NCBI GenBank assembly: GCA_947462515.1
Contig: CANHPJ010000157.1
Location: forward strand, 1-5,203
DNA from: Bacteroidota bacterium
GTDB lineage: Bacteria; Bacteroidota; Bacteroidia; JACCXN01
Reading direction: 5' to 3'
DNA length: 5,203 nucleotides
Part shown: positions 1 through 5,203 of the stretch, piece after piece
How the letters are laid out: every line of letters starts with the position of its first letter
How positions within the stretch are numbered: the first letter of the stretch is position 1
Notes under the pieces: generated by a model
What the model saw: the letters and a program-made list of their open reading frames with translations, nothing else
Database searches by the model: none
Told to the model about the DNA's origin: nothing
Position numbers and translations under genes: made by a program

Positions 1-1047
1 ATAAGCTATTTGCAAACAAACCATTGCAAAACCAATTAATCTTTCATCAGGGTCAACAGCCAGATTTTCATTTCTTTTCTTATTTATTATATTTATTAAT
101 GATAGGGTATTGGTCAATCTTTTCAATGCTCTAGGATTTTGTCCTACGGATAAAGTGGCAAATTCAGATAATGCCTGGGTATATTTATCATCATTAGCCG
201 TTTCTTCAGATATGTATCCAATATTTTTCAGCGCATCAATTAAAAACACATTTACTGTATAACTAGCTACAGGCATTGAAAAAGGCATTTGAATAATCTT
301 ATCGAAAAACGATCTGAATTCACGCTCATTTTTATCTGTCAATTTACCAAATTTAGGCTCCAATCCTTTAATAACTACGTCATAATCAATGGCTAATACA
401 AAGATACATTTATCAATATCAAAGATATTTTTCAATAATTCCAGAATTTGAACTGCTACTGGGGGATCTATACGATCTAAATCGTCAATAAAGAAAATAA
501 ATCCATCTTTTGAGTCATCCTTAAGCGCTTGATTAATTAGTCGTTGTATTTCTTTTTTCATCTGACTTATCTCAGCACCATCGGCTCCGTCACCCTGAAA
601 AAAATCATCTACAAAATCTGCATTACCACCTACTTTATCTACCACCTGCTTGGCTAAAAATTTACCTCCAGAAACAGTCATTTTCTGAAAAAGACCTTTC
701 ATTTTTTTCAAGGTTTCATTTTTACCATCATTATCTGAAATGGTCTGCAAAATTTGTTCTATGATACCTTCAACAATTTTTAAAACCGATTCTTCGGGGG
801 TTTTCATCAGTGAATATTGCCAGGAATTAATCCATACCCTATAAAAATTCCCTTTGCTGCAAAGCTCATCCTCCAGCATATTCATTAATGAAGTCTTGCC
901 ACTGCCCCATTCACCTTGCAAAGCAATAGTAAGCGGAGTATTTGATTCTTTAATAAATTCTACAAGTGCGTCTTGGTATTTTTCTATACCAAATAAATCT
1001 TTTTGGTCTTTTTTTCTTGGCAAATCAACAATACTACTTTTTCTCAT
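1..1047 (-). CDS. KAP-family P-loop NTPase, 3' end missing
   Basis: The reading frame is open from an ATG at 1047 to the left edge (349 residues), so the C-terminus lies outside the window. Residues 45-53 are a Walker A motif (GEWGSGKTS), with the family-typical W-x-x-x-W-x-Y segment (WINSWQY) at 72-78. Residues 183-193 are Walker B with the KAP signature (FIFFIDDLDRI), followed by a second core strand (CIFVLAIDYDVV, 214-225) and an N-P-R-x-x-K-R-x-x-N motif at 304-313. Together these make the KAP assignment strong. Many KAP proteins carry membrane helices between Walker A and Walker B; here residues 100-180 are polar and charged, so this protein is probably cytoplasmic. Known relatives include the phage-exclusion protein PifA and QatA of the Qat defence system, so defence or signalling is possible, but substrate and role are not shown by the sequence. 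It starts 5 bases after the barrel gene and is probably co-transcribed with it. Confidence 0.9.
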   Translation of the reverse strand, partial: MRKSSIVDLPRKKDQKDLFGIEKYQDALVEFIKESNTPLTIALQGEWGSGKTSLMNMLEDELCSKGNFYRVWINSWQYSLMKTPEESVLKIVEGIIEQILQTISDNDGKNETLKKMKGLFQKMTVSGGKFLAKQVVDKVGGNADFVDDFFQGDGADGAEISQMKKEIQRLINQALKDDSKDGFIFFIDDLDRIDPPVAVQILELLKNIFDIDKCIFVLAIDYDVVIKGLEPKFGKLTDKNEREFRSFFDKIIQMPFSMPVASYTVNVFLIDALKNIGYISEETANDDKYTQALSEFATLSVGQNPRALKRLTNTLSLINIINKKRNENLAVDPDERLIGFAMVCLQIAY

Positions 1048-1052
1048 AATAA

Positions 1053-1871
1053 CTAAAATTTTAACTGTATTCCTGTAATTAAATTGTAATAATATTTTTC
1101 TATTGGAAGAGGTCGGTAAGTGTCAAAATTATGATCATAATGTACAAGAAAGGACACATGCTTATTTAGATCAAAATTCAAATTACAATCAGTAAACCAT
1201 CGTGGATTTAAAAAATGCGAATTAATAGGAAATTGAATAAACATACTGCCCGATATATCCATTTTTTCACCTAGTTTAATTGCGAATTTAGCCGATGTAT
1301 TTAATCTAACAAGATTTCTATCTATGATTTTAAAATCATTCTTTGCAAAACTATATGCAGTAAGAAATGGATTCCATTTTTCTGATTCATAGAAAAGGCC
1401 TATGTTAGTATATAAATCCGACCGCTTTTTCTCAAGCCATCTCAATCTTAAATTACACCCTCCTAAACGGCGATACTCCATCCCCTGAATTCCATTCCAC
1501 TGATATTGAATAAAAAAATCAGGGTAAAATTGTCTTGTATCGTTGTCCCTGAATCGAGCTTGAAAATATCCATTATTTTCGAGAGCTTTCTTTCCAACAT
1601 AGCTGAATTCTGTTTGAGCAAGAAGGATTAGAACCTGATTTTTTTTTGTAAAAAAATCAAACTCATTACTGTTTGAAACATCTATCAAATTGCTCTTTTG
1701 CTTGTCGCTCGAAAAGGATAATGAAGAAGTAAATCTGAGCATACTCTTTAAAGTATCTTGACCATTTTCTCTGTCAATATTCAAAACCTGAGCATTGGCT
1801 TTTAAAGAAAAAACCAAAATAAAAAGTATAGCTAAAAACGCATTTACAATAGATACAGGCAACACTATCAA
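1053..1871 (-). CDS. Exported DUF481-like outer-membrane beta-barrel protein
   Basis: The 272-residue product begins with a hydrophobic segment (about residues 5-23) ending in A-N-A before Q28, a good signal peptidase I site. The mature part is a series of alternating hydrophobic and polar strands rich in Y, F and W, and it ends in L-K-F, the terminal aromatic residue typical of outer-membrane barrels. The stretch around 125-150 (QYQWNGIQGMEYRRLGGCNL) resembles the DUF481 family (YdiY-type outer-membrane proteins). That family name is recognised from pattern and not from a search. The start is uncertain: the frame has an upstream stop at 1884-1886 and no ATG before residue 44, so TTG at 1869-1871 is used here. 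GTG at residue 3 and TTG at residue 4 are alternatives. The TTG overlaps the stop of the upstream gene (TTGA), which suggests translational coupling. The N-terminal region has no Lys or Arg before the hydrophobic core, which is unusual for a signal peptide. Function is unknown. Confidence 0.75.
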   Translation of the reverse strand: MIVLPVSIVNAFLAILFILVFSLKANAQVLNIDRENGQDTLKSMLRFTSSLSFSSDKQKSNLIDVSNSNEFDFFTKKNQVLILLAQTEFSYVGKKALENNGYFQARFRDNDTRQFYPDFFIQYQWNGIQGMEYRRLGGCNLRLRWLEKKRSDLYTNIGLFYESEKWNPFLTAYSFAKNDFKIIDRNLVRLNTSAKFAIKLGEKMDISGSMFIQFPINSHFLNPRWFTDCNLNFDLNKHVSFLVHYDHNFDTYRPLPIEKYYYNLITGIQLKF

Positions 1872-2107
1872 AACCCAAAAAATTTAATTATTAAAGAAGA
1901 TGCCGTAATAAAAGTCCAAAAAGCTGCTGCAAATGCCATTCCTAACTTTATCATAAGTATTCCAAAACCACTGTTGACCCATTTTTCGCGCCTGGCGATA
2001 AAAAAATCAGATATTGCGAAAGTTATTATAAAAGCAAAAACAGCCAATATAAATGCAACAATGGCTGCCCCGTAACCTATAACTTTAGAACTGAATAATA
2101 AAATCAT
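1868..2107 (-). CDS. Small protein with two membrane helices, unknown function
   Basis: This 79-residue protein starts at an ATG preceded by an A-rich leader without a clear Shine-Dalgarno sequence, as is common in Bacteroidota. Two hydrophobic segments (about residues 9-33 and 46-76) flank a short charged loop, A-R-R-E-K-W at 38-43. By the positive-inside rule the loop should face the cytoplasm and both ends the periplasm, giving a hairpin in the inner membrane. Small alanine and glycine residues are frequent in both helices, which would allow tight packing or oligomers. I recognise no family. It is the first gene of the likely three-gene unit, overlaps the barrel gene by 4 bases and lies 43 bases or so after a plausible transcription start. 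A holin-like or partner-anchoring role can be imagined, but nothing in the sequence shows it. Confidence 0.7.
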   Translation of the reverse strand: MILLFSSKVIGYGAAIVAFILAVFAFIITFAISDFFIARREKWVNSGFGILMIKLGMAFAAAFWTFITASSLIIKFFGF

Positions 2108-2131
2108 GGTTGTTTTTTTAAAGATTATTAA

Positions 2132-2160
2132 CTTGTTGATTCAAAAATTTGTTAAACAAG
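2132..2160. repeat. Inverted repeat overlapping the candidate -7 box
   Basis: CTTGTT at 2132-2137 and AACAAG at 2155-2160 are perfect 6-base inverted arms separated by 17 bases. The repeat covers the end of the proposed -7 element and the predicted transcription start, a position typical of an operator. It could equally be a weak hairpin in the leader RNA or chance, because the arms are short. Confidence 0.3.
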
Positions 2161-2185
2161 AATAAATAATTATTATTACTTCAAA
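2157..2185 (-). promoter_or_regulatory. Candidate Bacteroidota-type promoter for the three-gene unit
   Basis: On the minus strand, TTTG (2185-2182) is followed after 17 bases by TATTCTTG (2164-2157). This matches the Bacteroidota -33 TTTG / -7 TAnnTTTG pattern with one mismatch in the -7 box. The predicted start of transcription is near 2150, giving a leader of about 43 bases before the ATG at 2107. In such AT-rich DNA partial matches arise easily, so this is a candidate only, favoured by its position and orientation. Confidence 0.35.
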
Positions 2186-2925
2186 GGCACTTTCTTTTTC
2201 CAGAAACCTGCTTCAAACACTTGTATTTTGTATAAAAATAAAAACTAATAAAACCCATAATATATTATTCAACTAAATAAAACAATAGATGCAAAGGATA
2301 TCAGACAACAAACGAAAATTGAAATACAAAAAAACTTGTGCGCGGGAAATTATGAAACATTATTTTTTTTAAGGTAACTATTAATATGAATTTTTTCTTT
2401 CATTATGAGTTGACCCTAGCTCTAGTTGAGCCTTTAAAATTAATGCCAGTTTTTTACGTGACATGCTTTATTAAAAAAATCTTTTGTGAAACATATGCCA
2501 TTCATTGCATATATCCAACGTATTAAATTTTCTTGTCTTTTCCGCAGCCCCGAAAAGCTTTAAATGCGACTTCAATTATTCTTTCACGATTCTATTTTAA
2601 TGATCTAGACTTTGCACTGTAATTATTTCAATAAATTTTAAATGAGGTGATATTTCAAAAAAACTGAGCATTTAAAAAATGTAACAATTAACCTATCTTG
2701 ATTGTCTCCTGAGTCAATTCAAATATTTAATCATATTGACAAAATTAAGCATATTTTTATTCCTATTATTAAAAAAATTAAAAATATAATTTGATGTTTT
2801 TTACTGAATTTGGAGACTCGATTATCTAATTAAAAAAGTTAACACTTGCCAATAAAAGCAATCTAATTGAATCACAAGTTTTATATTTGATCCGTATTTG
2901 GTTGAAAACCTGAGAGTTTTATACA
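2186..2925. other. Long AT-rich stretch without an intact gene
   Basis: About 740 bases separate the promoter region of the minus-strand unit from the tRNA terminator. All six frames are broken by stops, and no frame of convincing length or composition remains. Visible small structures are an inverted repeat ATATGC / GCATAT (2493-2498 and 2507-2512) and GCTC / GAGC arms near 2420-2430. A frame-broken segment at 2471-2591 faintly resembles a TetR helix-turn-helix and is listed separately. No tRNA, rRNA, insertion sequence or CRISPR array was recognised. The stretch may be decayed coding DNA or an unrecognised small RNA region. Confidence 0.6.
2471..2591 (-). pseudogene. Possible remnant of a TetR-type helix-turn-helix
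   Basis: In one minus-strand frame (2591-2523) the translation after a stop reads N-RERIIEVAFKAFRGCG, which fits the first helix pattern of TetR regulators (R-x-x-I-x-x-A-A-x-x-x-F-x-x-x-G) well apart from V for the first A. The frame then stops. In the next frame (2527-2471) it continues as FNTLDICNEW and ends FHKRFF, which is loosely like the recognition-helix end of the same domain (T-x-x-x-I-A through Y-x-x-F). There is no start codon, the length is only about 40 residues, and the resemblance was found by eye, so it may be chance. If real, it is a decayed regulator that once lay upstream of the three-gene unit in the same direction. Confidence 0.15.
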
Positions 2926-2953
2926 ATAAAAAAGCCCGGTTTTTACCGGGCTT
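2926..2953 (-). terminator. Intrinsic terminator after tRNA-fMet
   Basis: AAGCCCGGT (2932-2940) and ACCGGGCTT (2945-2953) form a perfect 9-base-pair, GC-rich stem with a four-base loop. On the minus strand the stem is followed by a T-rich run, as expected for a Rho-independent terminator. It begins 6 bases after the tRNA 3' end, so it ends the tRNA transcript. On the plus strand no T-run follows the stem, so it is oriented to the minus strand. Confidence 0.9.
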
Positions 2954-2958
2954 CTAAG

Positions 2959-3031
<73 letters not shown>

Positions 3032-3198
3032 ATGTATCTTTAAGTCTTTTTAAAGTAAACAAGGCTGATTAAATAATGTTTATTTAATCTATTATTAATA
3101 CTTTTTAAAAGAACGAGTAAATCATATTGGGACTGCAAAGATATATTTTGTTTCTTTGTAAACAAATTTTCTGCAAAAAAAATATCAGAATAAATTTT

Positions 3199-4080
3199 AT
3201 GACACATAAATCAGGTTTTGTAAACATAATTGGTAATCCAAATGTAGGTAAATCTACTTTGATGAATGAACTTGTTGGGGAGCGACTTTCAATCATTACC
3301 TCCAAGGCTCAAACTACCCGTCACCGTATATTAGGAATAGTAAACGGCGAAGATTATCAGATTGTATATTCTGACACTCCGGGGGTATTAAACCCATTAT
3401 ACAAACTTCAAGAATCTATGATGAACTTTGTAAACATTGCATTGGTTGATGCCGATGTTATGTTGTTTATGACGGATGTTTACGAAGAAGGGGTGGCTAA
3501 CGAAGAGGTATTAAAAAAAGTTCAGAATGCCAAAGTGCCCGTTTTGCTGCTTATTAATAAAATTGATGATGTTAGCGAAGAAAAGGTTGAGGAGCGAAAA
3601 ATATTCTGGAAAGGCATAATACCCAACGCTGAAATAGTAGCTCTCTCGGCCAAGAAAAAAATAAATGTTGATTTGGTAATAAAAAAAATTATTGAGTTGA
3701 TTCCTCCGGGAGAGCCATTTTATCCAAAAGATCAGCTGACAGACAAATCAGAAAGATTCTTTTCATCTGAAATAATCCGTGAAAAAATATTTTTAAACTA
3801 TAAAAAAGAAGTGCCCTACTCTTGCGAAGTAAGCATTGATTCGTTTAAGGAAGAAGAAACCATAGTAAAAATGCGCGCTATAATAACTGTGGCGAGAGAT
3901 TCTCAAAAAGGAATTTTGATTGGTCACCAGGGTGCAGCATTAAAAAAAGTAGGCATAGAGGCCAGAAAAGAACTAGAGGCATTTTTTCAAAAACAAGTAC
4001 ATGTGGAATTATTTGTGAAAGTAAACAAGGACTGGAAAGACAATCCGCTTCAATTAAAAAGATTTGGATATTTTGAATAG
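3199..4080 (+). CDS. era: GTPase Era, 30S ribosome assembly
   Basis: Era is a membrane-associated GTPase that binds the 3' end of 16S rRNA and helps 30S maturation. The 293-residue product is the usual length. The GTPase domain has G1 GNPNVGKST (12-20), the G2 threonine in QTTRHR (38-43), G3 DTPG (59-62), G4 NKID (120-123) and G5 SAK (150-152). The C-terminal KH domain has its G-x-x-G loop as GHQG (242-245), followed by the conserved ending K-x-W-K-x-N through L-x-x-F-G-Y-F. The frame stays open upstream to a TTG at 3127, but those 24 extra residues do not resemble Era, whereas ATG at 3199 gives the typical N-terminus (MTHKSGFVNIIG). der follows 130 bases downstream on the same strand, a common arrangement in Bacteroidota. 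All catalytic motifs are intact. Confidence 0.98.
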   Translation: MTHKSGFVNIIGNPNVGKSTLMNELVGERLSIITSKAQTTRHRILGIVNGEDYQIVYSDTPGVLNPLYKLQESMMNFVNIALVDADVMLFMTDVYEEGVANEEVLKKVQNAKVPVLLLINKIDDVSEEKVEERKIFWKGIIPNAEIVALSAKKKINVDLVIKKIIELIPPGEPFYPKDQLTDKSERFFSSEIIREKIFLNYKKEVPYSCEVSIDSFKEEETIVKMRAIITVARDSQKGILIGHQGAALKKVGIEARKELEAFFQKQVHVELFVKVNKDWKDNPLQLKRFGYFE

Positions 4081-4210
4081 TTATTTAAGTTAAGTTTGCA
4101 AAGTAAAAAAAATCGATTTTCATAAAACAGCTTGAATAAGTAAATTCATAAAAAGTCATGGCTGTATTATTTGATGAATCAAGATAAATAAAAAATAAAA
4201 AATACAATAT

Positions 4211-5203
4211 ATGGGAAATCTGGTGGCAATAGTAGGGAGGCCAAATGTGGGAAAATCTACACTTTTTAATCGTTTAACCGAAAGCAAAAGTGCTATAGTA
4301 GATTCAGTAAGTGGAGTAACTCGCGACAGGCATTATGGAAAGGGCGACTGGAATGGGGTAAATTATTCGGTAGTTGATACCGGAGGATACGTCATGGGAT
4401 CGGACGATGTTTTTGAGGCAGAAATACGCAGTCAGGTTGTATTGGCCATTGACGAGGCTACCGCAATTATTTTTGTGGTTGACGTAACCGAAGGCATCAC
4501 CGAAATGGATACAGAGGTTACTGAATTATTACGCCGATCGCCAAAGCCGGTATTTTTAGTAGCCAACAAAGTAGATAACCCTGCCAGAATTGGAGATGCT
4601 GCCGAATTTTATGGCCTAGGCTTGGGGGAAGTATTCACCATATCATCGGCTAACGGAAGCGGAACGGGTGACCTGTTGGACGAAGTGGTGAAAGTTTTTA
4701 ACAAAGAAGAAGAAATCGAGGAAGAATATATTCCAAAAGTGGCAATTGTAGGACGCCCAAATGTTGGCAAATCCTCTCTTATCAATGCCTTGCTTGGGCA
4801 AGAAAGAAATATAGTTACCAACATTGCCGGAACCACCCGCGATGCTATAAACACCAGATACAAAGCCTTTGGACACGACTTGCTTTTGATAGATACAGCA
4901 GGGGTAAGAAGAAAAAGCAAGGTGTCGGAAGATTTGGAGTTTTATTCGGTAATGCGCAGCATAAACGCTATTGAATACTGTGATGTATGCATGGTTGTAT
5001 TGGATGCTACTCTGGGTTTGGAGTCACAAGATTTAAATTTGATAGGCCTTGCCATAAAAAATAATAAGGGCATCGTAATTTTGGTTAATAAATGGGATTT
5101 GATTGAGAAGGACAACAAAACAGTGAAACAGTTTGAAGAAAACATTCGCGAAAAGCTTGCTCCCTTTAAAGATGTTCCAATCATTTTTATTTCAGCCATT
5201 TCA
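4211..5203 (+). CDS. der: GTPase Der (EngA), 50S ribosome assembly, 3' end missing
   Basis: Der is the bacterial GTPase with two GTPase domains in tandem and acts in late 50S maturation. The 331 residues present cover both domains. Domain 1 has G1 GRPNVGKST (9-17), G3 DTGG (56-59), G4 NKVD (119-122) and G5 around SSA (145-147). After an acidic linker (EEEIEEEY, 166-173) domain 2 has G1 GRPNVGKSS (181-189), G3 DTAG (228-231), G4 NKWD (293-296) and the G5 S-A at 328-329. The C-terminal KH-like domain, roughly the last 100 residues of a protein of about 430-440, lies beyond the right edge. The ATG at 4211 has an A-rich leader and no clear Shine-Dalgarno sequence, and the first residues (MGNLVAIVGRPN) fit the family. 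It may be co-transcribed with era, although the 130-base gap leaves room for its own promoter. Confidence 0.98.
   Translation, partial: MGNLVAIVGRPNVGKSTLFNRLTESKSAIVDSVSGVTRDRHYGKGDWNGVNYSVVDTGGYVMGSDDVFEAEIRSQVVLAIDEATAIIFVVDVTEGITEMDTEVTELLRRSPKPVFLVANKVDNPARIGDAAEFYGLGLGEVFTISSANGSGTGDLLDEVVKVFNKEEEIEEEYIPKVAIVGRPNVGKSSLINALLGQERNIVTNIAGTTRDAINTRYKAFGHDLLLIDTAGVRRKSKVSEDLEFYSVMRSINAIEYCDVCMVVLDATLGLESQDLNLIGLAIKNNKGIVILVNKWDLIEKDNKTVKQFEENIREKLAPFKDVPIIFISAIS

Noticed and set aside
854..1078. Plus-strand open frame of 74 codons
   Set aside because: It lies antisense to the start of the KAP NTPase gene, whose Walker motifs are clear, and its product has no recognisable features.
2882..2889. 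TATATTTG, an exact TAnnTTTG match on the plus strand
   Set aside because: No TTG lies at the right distance upstream, and it would only drive transcription antisense to the tRNA.
3127..3198. 24-residue N-terminal extension of Era from a TTG codon
   Set aside because: The extra residues do not fit the Era family, and the ATG at 3199 gives the usual N-terminus.
3105..3305. Minus-strand open frame of 66 codons
   Set aside because: It overlaps the start of era on the opposite strand, and no leader or family feature supports it.
4091..4098. TAAGTTTG, an exact TAnnTTTG -7 box just after era
   Set aside because: The nearest TTTG or TTTTG elements upstream are 15 or 24 bases away, outside the usual spacing, so a der promoter here is not supported well enough to list.
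4109..4120. Perfect palindrome AAAATCGATTTT between era and der
   Set aside because: It has no loop, few G-C pairs and no T-run, so it is not a terminator; such palindromes are expected in AT-rich DNA.
4158..4187. Nine-codon open frame (MAVLFDESR) before der
   Set aside because: It is too short to support, with no attenuator hairpin or codon bias suggesting a leader peptide.
4609..5199. Minus-strand open frames of 77-103 codons
   Set aside because: They are antisense shadows of der, whose GTPase motifs are intact on the plus strand.

Overview
This window is AT-rich chromosomal DNA that most likely comes from a member of the Bacteroidota. The evidence is the adjacent era and der genes, the lack of clear Shine-Dalgarno sequences with A-rich leaders before the start codons, and a promoter-like site of the TTTG / TAnnTTTG type. 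Genus and species cannot be told from the sequence.

Layout. Positions 1-2107 hold three tightly packed minus-strand genes. Read 5' to 3' on that strand they are a 79-residue protein with two membrane helices, a 272-residue exported protein resembling DUF481 outer-membrane beta-barrels, and a KAP-family P-loop NTPase that runs off the left edge. The first two overlap by 4 bases and the last two are 5 bases apart, so they look like one transcription unit. A candidate promoter and an overlapping inverted repeat lie just upstream, at 2132-2185. Positions 2186-2925 carry no intact gene; the most gene-like trace there is a weak, frame-broken segment resembling a TetR-type helix-turn-helix. An initiator tRNA (fMet) with its own intrinsic terminator follows on the minus strand at 2926-3031. 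The right part carries two housekeeping GTPase genes on the plus strand: era (3199-4080, complete) and der (4211 onward, cut by the right edge).

How the parts relate. Era, Der and initiator tRNA all serve translation: Era in 30S maturation, Der in 50S maturation, tRNA-fMet in initiation. This half is ordinary core genome. The left half looks like an accessory module that pairs an inner-membrane-type mini-protein, an outer-membrane-type barrel and a STAND-like NTPase. Its function is unknown. A role in phage defence or envelope stress is a reasonable guess from the KAP family (PifA and QatA are relatives), but no gene in the window proves it. This three-gene unit is the part most worth following up.
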